Assembly: GCF_014322795.1 (NCBI RefSeq)
Contig: NZ_JAASTT010000006.1
Span: 1-64,000 of the forward strand
Length of the DNA: 64,000 nt
Direction: 5' to 3'
DNA from: Paenilisteria portnoyi
Lineage (GTDB): Bacteria; Bacillota; Bacilli; Lactobacillales; Listeriaceae
In this document: positions 53,096-63,096 of the stretch, piece after piece
Layout of the letters: the number at the start of each line of letters is the position of its first letter
Numbering within the stretch: the first letter of the stretch is position 1
Made by a program: the position numbers and the translations under genes
The notes under the pieces: generated by a model
What the model saw: the letters and a program-made list of their open reading frames with translations, nothing else
What the model was told of the DNA's origin: nothing
Database searches by the model: none

Positions 53096-55690
53096 ATGAA
53101 TAAGAATATCAAAAAAGTCGCAACAGTAATCCTAGCAACAAACGTATTAGCAAGCACAGTGTTAACAACTTTACCAATCGGAACTCATGCAGCAGAAGCA
53201 CCAGTGAGTGTCGCAAGCCCAATCGTAAACCCCATTGATGCAACCTCTACTCAAATTACAGGTAAGGCAGACCCTAACGCAACATCTATCAAGGTAGAGT
53301 TGCATAATTTAAATCAATCCGTATACGCAACTTATGAATATACAAACATCAATGCCGATGGTACATTCAGTATCTCAACTCATAATTTAAACTTAGTAGC
53401 AGGTAAATCTGTTTTCATTAGTCAAATCGTAAATGGTGTTGAGAGTCCTGTTACAAAAACCGCAGTTAGGTATCCAAAACTACAGATTAATGAGACCACA
53501 GTAACTACCTCTACTAAGAGTATTACAGTAAATAACCCTTCTCTTTATATTGTAGAAACATTAAGAATTTTTGATGCTGATGGAAAACTAATATTTGGTA
53601 TAAATCAGATACCAATGACTGAGGAAGCATTAACATTCAATCTAGATTTATCAAGTTATGCACCTGGCAGTTATATTGAGTTTGCGCAAGGCTATGTTGG
53701 AACGCGTCCTGAATATGAGAGTCTAAGTATTCCCACGAAAATAATGATTTATGATGGTTCTCTAGACAAGTCTAAATCTCTAGTAGACGCTTTATTCGTC
53801 GATAACGATACAACAAAAGAAATCAAACCAGCTACAACCCAAGCAGATATTGATGCGGCCCAAGAAGCACTTAATTTAGTTGTTAGCACAATCGACAAAA
53901 CAGCAATGCAAACAGCGATCGATAAAGCAAATCAAGGCCTTGCAAACCTAGAATTAAAACAAGCCGCACAAACATCAGTCAACTCTCTATTCATCGATGG
54001 CGATACTTCAAGAGGAATCAAATCTGACCTCACACAAGCCAATATCGACGCAGCAAAAGTAAAAGTAGCTGCACTGGTGAATGGTGCAGACAAAGATGCC
54101 CTCCAAGCAAATATTGCACTCGCACAAAAATCACTTACAGAACAAATACCAAAAGTAGCTGCTGAATCTATTAAAGAGTTTTCTGTTTCTAGCGATGGCA
54201 AAGTTACTTTGAATTTAGATAAACAACAATCATCGAATTTCAGATATTTATTAATAGATGATTATGAACCAACTAATTTTGCGCGACTTATTGCTGATGT
54301 CAGAAATAATAAAGATTCTCTTGATCGCTACACATCGATAGTTGATGAAGATGGCCTTATAAAAATAAGCACTCCTGCAATGATTGCTCCATCACATCGT
54401 GTCTCGGTTCAAGTTTTTAGTAATGATAACAAAGTATTTCAAAAAGAGATTATCTTCAAAACAGATGCACAACTAGTTACTGAAGCGCAAACCGCAGTAA
54501 GTAATCTATTCGTTGATGGCGATACTTCAAAAGGAATCAAATCTGACCTGACACAAGCCAACATCGACGCAGCACAAGTAAAAGTAGATGCCATTACAAA
54601 GGCTACTGACCAGACAGCAATCCAAGCAGAATTAGACAAAGCTATCACAGCATTTAACTATATCGCACCAACAACAATCGATACGCTATCAAGCAATTCT
54701 ACAAAAGTTACCGGTAAAGGTGAAGCAAACGCAACAGTAATCATCAAAAATGGCACAACAACAATTGGTACTGGTACAGTCAAAGCAGACGGTACTTTTG
54801 AAGTAGCTATCGCAAAACAAGCAGCAAATGCAACAATTACCGCTACAGTTACAAAAGCATCCAACAACAAAACAGCAACAGCCTCAACAAAAGTAACACA
54901 AGCTTTCGATTACTCTCTAACAACAAACCCATTCAAAATGGGCGACACAAAAGTAACTGGAACAGTCGGCAAAAACGTTTCTAAAGTTCGCCTATGGGTT
55001 AACGGTGTTGTAGCAGTTCAAGGCGTAATCAATGCTGACGGCACATACGAATTCCCAACAGCAGCAAACTTCATTAAATTAGTTGGCGACAAAGTTGAAG
55101 TTGTAGCAGTAGACTCGAAGTTTGTAGAAGTAAACCGTCAAGACGTAGCCGTTTCAGGAACATCTACTTTTGACAATGCATTGACAGTCGATAAATTAAA
55201 CCTAGGTGACAAAAACATTACTGGTAAAGCTGGTAAAGATGTTTCTAAAGTCCGCCTATGGGTTAATGATAAAGTCGTAACACAAGCAACGATGAATGCT
55301 GATGGCTCATATACGTTCCCTAATGCAGATAAATTCATTACAAGCCCTCTTGATAAAGTAGAAGTTGTCGCAGTAGACAGCCAATATAAAGAAATCAACC
55401 GCAAAACAGTGAGCGTTCCTGGTTCTGATTCTTATGGCAACACTTTTACAGCTGACACTTACTTTATCGGTCAAAACACACTTAGCGGTTCATACGGTGA
55501 AGGCACTTCAAAAGTTCGCCTATGGGTTAACGGTGTTGTAGTGAAACAAGCAGATTTAGATATTGCAAACGGCACATACACGCTAAAAGGTATCTTCGGA
55601 CTAATTAAAAACAAAACAGACAAAGCCGAAGTCGTATTCGTAGATGCACAATACAAAGAAATCAAACGCATTGATGTTACAGTAAAATAA
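53096..55690 (+). CDS. Large secreted protein with Ig-like and Cry1Ac D-VI-like repeats
   Basis: 864 residues. Signal peptide cut near THAAEA (about 33). An Ig-like domain (about 40-125), then three helical repeats of about 55 residues (about 225, 291 and 461; (D/S)LF(V/I)D(G/N)DT..(G/E)IK..(L/T)TQA(N/D)IDAA) like the D-VI-related domain of Listeria and Enterococcus surface proteins, an Ig-like domain (about 525-600), and three C-terminal Ig-like repeats (about 603, 690, 775; KVRLWVN(G/D).VV.Q). No LPXTG, GW or SLH anchor, so secreted or loosely bound. GGAGG precedes the ATG. Probable adhesin or matrix protein; ligand unknown. Confidence 0.88.
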   Translation: MNKNIKKVATVILATNVLASTVLTTLPIGTHAAEAPVSVASPIVNPIDATSTQITGKADPNATSIKVELHNLNQSVYATYEYTNINADGTFSISTHNLNLVAGKSVFISQIVNGVESPVTKTAVRYPKLQINETTVTTSTKSITVNNPSLYIVETLRIFDADGKLIFGINQIPMTEEALTFNLDLSSYAPGSYIEFAQGYVGTRPEYESLSIPTKIMIYDGSLDKSKSLVDALFVDNDTTKEIKPATTQADIDAAQEALNLVVSTIDKTAMQTAIDKANQGLANLELKQAAQTSVNSLFIDGDTSRGIKSDLTQANIDAAKVKVAALVNGADKDALQANIALAQKSLTEQIPKVAAESIKEFSVSSDGKVTLNLDKQQSSNFRYLLIDDYEPTNFARLIADVRNNKDSLDRYTSIVDEDGLIKISTPAMIAPSHRVSVQVFSNDNKVFQKEIIFKTDAQLVTEAQTAVSNLFVDGDTSKGIKSDLTQANIDAAQVKVDAITKATDQTAIQAELDKAITAFNYIAPTTIDTLSSNSTKVTGKGEANATVIIKNGTTTIGTGTVKADGTFEVAIAKQAANATITATVTKASNNKTATASTKVTQAFDYSLTTNPFKMGDTKVTGTVGKNVSKVRLWVNGVVAVQGVINADGTYEFPTAANFIKLVGDKVEVVAVDSKFVEVNRQDVAVSGTSTFDNALTVDKLNLGDKNITGKAGKDVSKVRLWVNDKVVTQATMNADGSYTFPNADKFITSPLDKVEVVAVDSQYKEINRKTVSVPGSDSYGNTFTADTYFIGQNTLSGSYGEGTSKVRLWVNGVVVKQADLDIANGTYTLKGIFGLIKNKTDKAEVVFVDAQYKEIKRIDVTVK

Positions 55691-55704
55691 ACACTAACAC
55701 ATTA

Positions 55705-55740
55705 AAACCATCGCTCTGCATCAATCGGAGCGATGGTTTT
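55705..55740 (+). terminator. Terminator of the Ig-like protein gene
   Basis: AAACCATCGCTC / GAGCGATGGTTT, perfect 12-bp arms, then TTTTT. Confidence 0.9.
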
Positions 55741-55749
55741 TCCTACATA

Positions 55750-56652
55750 TTATAATCCTGCTTCCTCCCGTCGCCTTTTTGCAGCCGCGTTCACCTGCTC
55801 ATCCGCATGATAACTTGAGCGTACCATCGGACCAGACTCACAATGAATAAAGCCTTTTTTCCGAGCTATCCGTTTCAATTCCCTGAACTCACGTGGGTCA
55901 TAGTAACGCTCCACCGGATAATGTTTTTTAGAGGGTTGCAAATACTGTCCAATCGTCAAAATTTCAACACCATGCGCCAATAAATCATCCATCGTTTCCA
56001 AAATTTCCTCGCGCGTCTCGCCAAGCCCAACCATAATACTTGATTTCGTCGGCAATTCTGGCTCCATATCCCGAACCCGTTGCAACAGCTCAAGCGAACG
56101 ATCATATGTCGCACGATGCCGAACTTGCGGCGTCAACCGTCTCACCGTCTCAATATTATGATTAAAAATATCTGGTTTCGCATCCAACAACGTTTTCAAA
56201 CTTTCATAATCACCCTTCATATCCGATGGCAGAACTTCAACCGTCGTGTGCGGCATCCGATACCGAATCGCGTTCACCGTATTCGCAAAAACCTCCGAAC
56301 CACCATCCGCCAAATCATCCCTCGCAACCGCTGTAATCACAACGTGTCGAAGTCCCATCGCGGCAACCGAATCCGCCACACGCTTAGGCTCGCCCAAATC
56401 CAAATTCGTCGGAGCCCCCGTCGTCACCGCGCAAAATCGACAAGCTCGCGTACAAATATCACCAAGTATCATGAATGTCGCTGTTTTGCGCTCACCAAAA
56501 CACTCCTGAATATTCGGGCACTTCGCCTCCTCACAAACCGTGTGCAAATGATTCTCACGCAGATTACTCTTCACCGCTTTAAAACTCTCACTATTGCTAA
56601 TCTTAATTTTCAACCAATCCGGTTTCCGCACATGCTCCTTCTTCTTTTCCAA
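55750..56652 (-). CDS. lipA: Lipoyl synthase
   Basis: Radical-SAM enzyme that inserts two sulfur atoms into protein-bound octanoyl groups. 300 residues with the auxiliary cluster cysteines [12 protein letters not shown], the radical-SAM cysteines [10 protein letters not shown], and the C-terminal serine ligand segment [13 protein letters not shown]. Downstream of lipM (16-bp gap), so the pair makes octanoyl transfer and sulfur insertion in one operon. L. monocytogenes is known to lack this step. Confidence 0.96.
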   Translation of the reverse strand: MEKKKEHVRKPDWLKIKISNSESFKAVKSNLRENHLHTVCEEAKCPNIQECFGERKTATFMILGDICTRACRFCAVTTGAPTNLDLGEPKRVADSVAAMGLRHVVITAVARDDLADGGSEVFANTVNAIRYRMPHTTVEVLPSDMKGDYESLKTLLDAKPDIFNHNIETVRRLTPQVRHRATYDRSLELLQRVRDMEPELPTKSSIMVGLGETREEILETMDDLLAHGVEILTIGQYLQPSKKHYPVERYYDPREFRELKRIARKKGFIHCESGPMVRSSYHADEQVNAAAKRRREEAGL

Positions 56653-56668
56653 TCACAAAATCCCCTTT

Positions 56669-57487
56669 CTACCGCGAAAATAAATAGCTTTCCCGTCTGA
56701 ATTTCTGCTCAGCAAGCGTGTGAATCTCATCCCACTGCGCATCCGTCAATGTTAACGTCTCAAAACTCACTTCAAAAACTTCCGCAAACCCTCGCTGGAA
56801 CGCCTCTTTCATCTCCTCTATCGGAATCTCTCTACCAATCAAATCAAAAATTCCCGCCGCTTTCCCGCCGAAAGCCCGCAGCATCCGTTCCTTTACTCGG
56901 TCATTCTCAAAAACAAACAGATCAAATAATTCAACAGCATTCATATGTAGCGGTATCGAACCATGCTGCAACAAAATCCCGTCGTGCCTCGCCTGCGCAC
57001 TACCAATCACTTTTCTTCCATTTAGCGTGATTTCATACCAAGATGGCTCCTCAAAACAGATTGCCGTGCCATTCCCAGTCTGCTTCTCCTCAGGAATCGC
57101 GAAACTCGCCTCGATTTGAAGCTTTTCCAAGCCTCGCAATAGCGCCTCAGATATCAGTTTATGTGCCGTTTTTATTGTCTGCGGTATTTTTTCGTGACCT
57201 TCTGCAATAACAAAACTGTACGTCAGCTCGTCATCATGCAAAACCGCCTGCCCTCCTGTTGGACGACGCACTAACCGAAAATCGTGTTCCGCCACTGCAG
57301 CACGATCGATTTTCCCTACCGTTCGTTGGAAATAACCTACCGAAAGTCCCGCTGGTGCCCAACCATAGAATCGCAAAACTGGTGGAATTAACCCAGCTCG
57401 GTGCCAATCTGTCAGCTTTTCATCCACCGCCATGTTCACCGCTGGATCAAGTTTTGACTGATCGAGCAACATCCATTTTTCTGTCAT
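56669..57487 (-). CDS. lipM: Octanoyltransferase LipM
   Basis: Transfers octanoyl groups from acyl carrier protein to the GcvH protein. About 272 residues and closely like Bacillus LipM: PPVLRFYGWAPAGLSVGYFQ, FRLVRRPTGGQAVLHDDELTYS, AICFEEPSWYEI with the catalytic cysteine (about 150) and KVIGSAQARHDGILLQHGS. Start is the ATG after GAGGAGG. Transcribed before lipA, divergent from the Rgg/PlcR-like regulator gene. Confidence 0.92.
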   Translation of the reverse strand: MTEKWMLLDQSKLDPAVNMAVDEKLTDWHRAGLIPPVLRFYGWAPAGLSVGYFQRTVGKIDRAAVAEHDFRLVRRPTGGQAVLHDDELTYSFVIAEGHEKIPQTIKTAHKLISEALLRGLEKLQIEASFAIPEEKQTGNGTAICFEEPSWYEITLNGRKVIGSAQARHDGILLQHGSIPLHMNAVELFDLFVFENDRVKERMLRAFGGKAAGIFDLIGREIPIEEMKEAFQRGFAEVFEVSFETLTLTDAQWDEIHTLAEQKFRRESYLFSR

Positions 57488-57606
57488 CGCCAAGCCTCCT
57501 CTAAAACGCATACTACTTGAATTTTAACGTGTAACCTTTATACTAAGAAAGAATGCGCTATCTTTCAAATGACTATTCGCATAAATTCGATCATGGGGTG
57601 AATACA

Positions 57607-58456
57607 ATGGAACTCGGCAAAACGATTAAGCAATTACGAACAAACTTAGAGCTGACTCAAAAACAACTCGCAGACGGTATCTGTTCTCAAAGCCTTCTCA
57701 GCCGTGTAGAACAAGGTTTAGAAATACCAAGTGTCCTCATCATCCATAACATCTGCCAAAAACTAGGCGTAACTGTAGACTCTCTTCTATTCTCCTCCGA
57801 GCTTGATTCTCCGTTTATCCAATTAAAAAAAGAGCTACAAGAGCTCTTTTTCAGTCATGATTTTGAAACATTGTATGCCAGTTTACATAAAAAAAACACT
57901 CGCCTTGTTTGAAACCCATTCCCAAGCAGGCGACTATTATTTTTTCCTAGGTGTTTGCGAACTAATATATAAAGAAAATAGTAAAAACGCCATTTCCTGC
58001 TTGGAAAAAGCAATCACATTAAACGAGCGTCGTTTCAGCACGATTACGAGTCATGAAGCGCTAATTAGTAGCTACTTAACGCTTGCCTATGTTGACGATA
58101 ACCATGAAATTCACGCATTGAAACATCTAAATAAGTGTCTACATTTTCTACATAAACAAACGGAACCTAGCCCATTCATGCCAACTATTTACTTAAACGT
58201 GGCCCGCACATACGCCAAGCAAAACGAAAACCTTACTGCAATCGAATACATCCATCTCGGTATCGCCTGTTGCAAAAAACAAAATAGTACGTTCCAACTG
58301 AGCTATCTCTTTTTCGAACTTGGCGTCCTGTTCATCCAAACCAGCAGAAAACAACTAGGCATCCGCAAAATCAAATTCAGCTTAGAACTTTCATCCTATG
58401 TAGACGAACATTTCGTCACCGCCCAACTCACCCAACGCAAAAAAGGCTTACATTGA
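57607..58456 (+). pseudogene. Rgg/PlcR-like regulator gene with a frameshift in an A8 run
   Basis: The first frame encodes an HTH (IKQLRTNLELTQKQLADGICSQSLLSRVEQGLEIPS) and the start of a helical repeat domain, and stops at about 57910. The second frame continues from KKTLALFETHSQAGDYYFFLGVCELIY to 58456 with TPR-like repeats. The join lies at CAT-AAAAAAAA (57888-57897): with seven A the frames fuse to LHKK-TLALF and give about 282 residues, the normal length for this peptide-binding regulator family. It may be a pseudogene, a sequencing error, or a gene switched by slippage. Confidence 0.75.
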
Positions 58457-58483
58457 AATATGCGAATAATCATATTCTGCAAA

Positions 58484-59125
58484 CTAACTCGAAATACCGA
58501 TTTTGAGGCACTCATTCTCCAATGGACAACCTTCACATCTCGGCGTTTTCAAGCAATGAAATTTGCAGTGCATTACCAATAAAGCATGAAACTCTTGCAA
58601 AACCAGTAACTCATTCGGCAAATCCCGTTCCAACATCTCCCGAAATGCATCATATTTTTTAGGCACCACGTAACCCAACCGCCCAAAAACTCGCCTCGTG
58701 TAAGCGTCAATTACTAGTATCGGTTTGTCAAACGCATAGGCCAACATGCAATCCGCCGTCTCAGGCCCAATCCCATGAACAGCAAGTAATTCCATGCGTA
58801 ATCGCGAAAACGGCAACGCTTTTACCTCCGTTATATCGAAATCATACTGCTCAAACCAGACCAGAAAAGCCTTTATTTTGATAGCCTTCTGATTGAAATA
58901 ACCACTTGGTCTGATGCGCTGCGCCAGTTCCTCCACCGGCATATCTCGCATTAGCGCAGGTTCCAGTAGTCCATCTAAATTAGCAAACGCACTCTCCACG
59001 TTTTTCCAATTCGTATTCTGCACTAAAATAGCGCCCATCATCATTTCAAAATCCGTCTCCGCAGGCCACCAGTTTTGATACCCCATGCGATCTAGTAATT
59101 TCTGATAAACCACTCTGACCTCCAT
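58484..59125 (-). CDS. Endonuclease III-like DNA glycosylase (HhH-GPD, iron-sulfur)
   Basis: 213 residues. NWWPAETDFEMMMGAILVQNTNWKNVE is typical of the MagIII-like 3-methyladenine glycosylase branch; the hairpin motif is LLAVHGIGPETADCMLAYAF, followed by the catalytic aspartate in LVIDAYTRRVF. The lysine of bifunctional endonuclease III is replaced (GPETAD), so probably a monofunctional glycosylase. The C-terminal CLKTPRCEGCPLENEC (C-x5-C-x2-C-x5-C) should hold a 4Fe-4S cluster. Start after GAGGAGGGG. It lies 62 bp after pgcA. Confidence 0.9.
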   Translation of the reverse strand: MEVRVVYQKLLDRMGYQNWWPAETDFEMMMGAILVQNTNWKNVESAFANLDGLLEPALMRDMPVEELAQRIRPSGYFNQKAIKIKAFLVWFEQYDFDITEVKALPFSRLRMELLAVHGIGPETADCMLAYAFDKPILVIDAYTRRVFGRLGYVVPKKYDAFREMLERDLPNELLVLQEFHALLVMHCKFHCLKTPRCEGCPLENECLKIGISS

Positions 59126-59187
59126 CTTTACCCCTCCTCCACAAAAAAGGCCCAGAGATGCAAACCTCCAAGCCAATTTCATTCTCC

Positions 59188-60918
59188 CTATTTCTCTACT
59201 ATTGCTAACAAGCCTTTGCGCACCCGTTCTAATTTCTCCGTGGCACTAGCTTCCGTCTCACCTTTGATACTAAAGTAAAACTTGATTTTCGGCTCTGTTC
59301 CAGATGGACGTAGGCAGAACCACGAGCCACCTTCCAAGAAACATTTGATAACATTTGATTTTGACATATCGATAGTCTCTTTCTTGCCACTGTCCAGATA
59401 GTGACGCTCGCTCAGTTGGTAATCCTCAACCTTCACAATCGCTTCGCCGCCCATTTCTGCCGGCATTGATTCGCGGAACGACTTCATAATATTGCTAATT
59501 TGCTCCGATCCGTCCTTACCACTCATCGTCAAGGAAACTAAATCATCTTTAAAATAGCCAAACTGCTCGTAAATTTCCTCTAAATCTTCCGCTAATGTTT
59601 TCCCAGCTTGCTTGCTGTCAAGCGTCACTTCACAAATCGCAAGCAGTGCCTGAATCGCATCTTTATCACGCGTAAACGGCTTCACCATAAAACCATTACT
59701 TTCCTCATAACCAAACTCATACGTATGCGAGCCAGTCGTTTCGAAGTTATGAATCTGCTCCGCAATAAACTTGAATCCAGTCAAAACTTCAATCATCTCC
59801 ACATCAAAATGCTTCGCGATTAAGGTTCCTAAGTCAGATGTAACAATCGATTTCAAGACTGCCGCATTTTTCGGAAGCTCGTTTTGTGCTTTTTTCTGCT
59901 TCAATAAATAATGCAAAATCAGCGCGCCAATTTGGTTTCCGCTAAGCACATCATATTTTCCAGATTTCGTACGAATCACAACGCCAAGACGATCGGCATC
60001 CGGGTCCGTTCCAACAAGTAAATCTGCATCATATTTCTCGCCATAGCCAATCGCAACTTCAAAAGCTTCCCGGTTTTCTGGATTCGGCGACTTCACCGTC
60101 GTAAAGTTTGGATCAGGCTTGAACTGTTCGGCAACTTGAATCACATTTGTGAATCCAACGCTTTCCAGTGCTTTCAAACCTAGCATGCCACCAGTCCCAT
60201 GAAGTGGCGTGAAAACAATTTTCAAATCCTTGCCGTGTTTTTCAACCAACTCATTATTCACAATCACGGTTTTTACATCTTCTAAGTAAGGCGTGTCGAC
60301 CTTCTCGCTAATCACATCAAGCATACCATCCGCAATCAGCGCATCTTTATCCGCGACTTTGACCGCAAAAATATCAGTAATTTCATCAATGTAACGCGTC
60401 ACCGCATCCGCACCATGTGGCGGCATTTGTCCACCGTCTTCCCCATAAATCTTGTAACCGTTGTATTCCGCAGGGTTATGGCTCGCCGTAATGACAATCC
60501 CACTAAACGTATTCAAGAAACGCACCGCATACGACAATTCCGGCGTCGGACGTAGCGTCTCAAACACATAACTCTTAATCCCGTGATAACCAAGCACACG
60601 CGCCGATTCATACGCGAATTCCGTCGACATATGGCGACAATCATACGCAATCACAACGCCACGCTTCTTCGCTTCTTCGCCATTTTCCGCAACGTAACGC
60701 GCCAAACCCTCAGACGCCTTGCGAATCGTATAAATATTCATCCGGTTTGTACCAGCGCCTAACACGCCACGCATCCCAGCCGTACCAAATTCCATATTAC
60801 GATAGAAACTATCCTCGAGTACTTTCTCATCTTTCTCCGCATGCAATCTCTCTTTCAAACTCGTTTCAAGGCCATCATTCGCCAACCATTTCTCGTACTC
60901 TTCTCTCCACTTCATCAT
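59188..60918 (-). CDS. pgcA: Alpha-phosphoglucomutase
   Basis: Interconverts glucose 6- and 1-phosphate. About 576 residues: TASHNPAEYNGYK with the phosphoserine, metal loop DPDADR, sugar-binding GYEESNG and phosphate-binding RPSGTEPKIKFYF. It sits after the galactose genes and the LacI-type regulator and supplies the last step from galactose to glucose 6-phosphate. Either of two adjacent ATGs after AAAGGGG can be the start. Confidence 0.95.
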   Translation of the reverse strand: MMKWREEYEKWLANDGLETSLKERLHAEKDEKVLEDSFYRNMEFGTAGMRGVLGAGTNRMNIYTIRKASEGLARYVAENGEEAKKRGVVIAYDCRHMSTEFAYESARVLGYHGIKSYVFETLRPTPELSYAVRFLNTFSGIVITASHNPAEYNGYKIYGEDGGQMPPHGADAVTRYIDEITDIFAVKVADKDALIADGMLDVISEKVDTPYLEDVKTVIVNNELVEKHGKDLKIVFTPLHGTGGMLGLKALESVGFTNVIQVAEQFKPDPNFTTVKSPNPENREAFEVAIGYGEKYDADLLVGTDPDADRLGVVIRTKSGKYDVLSGNQIGALILHYLLKQKKAQNELPKNAAVLKSIVTSDLGTLIAKHFDVEMIEVLTGFKFIAEQIHNFETTGSHTYEFGYEESNGFMVKPFTRDKDAIQALLAICEVTLDSKQAGKTLAEDLEEIYEQFGYFKDDLVSLTMSGKDGSEQISNIMKSFRESMPAEMGGEAIVKVEDYQLSERHYLDSGKKETIDMSKSNVIKCFLEGGSWFCLRPSGTEPKIKFYFSIKGETEASATEKLERVRKGLLAIVEK

Positions 60919-60929
60919 TTCTGCCCCTT

Positions 60930-61925
<996 letters not shown>

Positions 61926-62012
61926 CTAACACGCCCTCCTGTCCGCATTCCATGAAGCTTCACCTCCATTTTATCAGGTAAGCCTCACCACGTCTATTTT
62001 TTACAATAAAAG

Positions 62013-62039
62013 GGTTAGGAACATCACATTCCTAACCCG
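62013..62039 (-). terminator. Terminator of the galT-galM transcript
   Basis: GGGTTAGGAA / TTCCTAACCC, perfect 10-bp arms, followed by TTTTATTG on the minus strand. Confidence 0.85.
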
Positions 62040-62043
62040 ATGC

Positions 62044-63096
62044 TTATAGTGTCTTAAATGTAAAAATTGTCTCAGATTCAAAAAGTTCATCTTTATCGAT
62101 AACCGCCGAACCGAATCCTTCATGGTTCATCGAGTCTGGCAGTCCTTGCGTTTCCATCGTCACACCCGCATATTTGGGAACCGTAACACCATCTATTGCA
62201 AAATTCCCTGTCAACTGATTTCCCGAATAAACAACGACAGAATCACAATCAGTACGCATTTCCACAACACGCCCACTCTCTGGATCAACTAAACGCGCAT
62301 CCGGCAAAATATCATCGTGTTCCAACACAAACGCGTGATCATATCCATTTTTAATAATCACATTTTGCGGATGATCACTCTTCGCACCATCTCGAATCAC
62401 GCGCGGCGTCCGGAAATCAAACACTGTCCCCGTCACATCCACTAATTCCCCAGTCGGAATCGAGTCCTCGCGCAGAGCTACAAAACGATTACTCCTCATC
62501 TGCAATTCCTGCTCCAAAACGGTCTTCGCCACATTTCCCGTCAAGTTAAAATAAATATGATTCGTTGGATTAAACACCGTCTTCGCGTCCGATTTCGCCT
62601 CATATTTAATTTTCCACTCATTCGCATTATTCAACGTATACGTCACGCGAACATCCAAGTTCCCAGGAAAACCATTATGCCCGTCCGGACTCGTAACCGA
62701 GAAAACAACCCCAATCTCGTCCGCCGTTTCCAAACGTTCCGCACGCCAAATCTGCTTACTAAAATTATCCGGGCCACCGTGCAATATATTCTCGCCCTCA
62801 TTTTTCGCCAGTTGATACGCCTTCCCGTCCAACTCAAAACGCGCGTCACCAATCCGCCCAGCAACCCGTCCAACAAGCGCACCAAAATAAGGAGAATGTG
62901 CCAAATACTCGTCCAGCGTCGCAAAGCCAAGCGAAACATTCGTAAAATCACCTTTCGCGTCAGGCGCCCACGTCTCCGTCACAATCCCACCATAATCCAG
63001 CGCCCGAACTCGCACACCGTTATCATTCTCCAAACAATACTCCGTCACATCTTGCCCATTCAACGCACCAAATTTACGCTCACTAATCCTCATCAT
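62044..63096 (-). CDS. galM: Aldose 1-epimerase (galactose mutarotase)
   Basis: Interconverts alpha- and beta-galactose. 350 residues with NPTNHIYFNLTG (catalytic histidine), GRVAGRIGDARF, NGYDHAFVLE and the catalytic glutamate segment VTMETQGLPDSMNH. Its start touches the galT stop; GGGGGAATAG at the end of galT serves as its ribosome site, so the two are coupled. Confidence 0.94.
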   Translation of the reverse strand: MMRISERKFGALNGQDVTEYCLENDNGVRVRALDYGGIVTETWAPDAKGDFTNVSLGFATLDEYLAHSPYFGALVGRVAGRIGDARFELDGKAYQLAKNEGENILHGGPDNFSKQIWRAERLETADEIGVVFSVTSPDGHNGFPGNLDVRVTYTLNNANEWKIKYEAKSDAKTVFNPTNHIYFNLTGNVAKTVLEQELQMRSNRFVALREDSIPTGELVDVTGTVFDFRTPRVIRDGAKSDHPQNVIIKNGYDHAFVLEHDDILPDARLVDPESGRVVEMRTDCDSVVVYSGNQLTGNFAIDGVTVPKYAGVTMETQGLPDSMNHEGFGSAVIDKDELFESETIFTFKTL

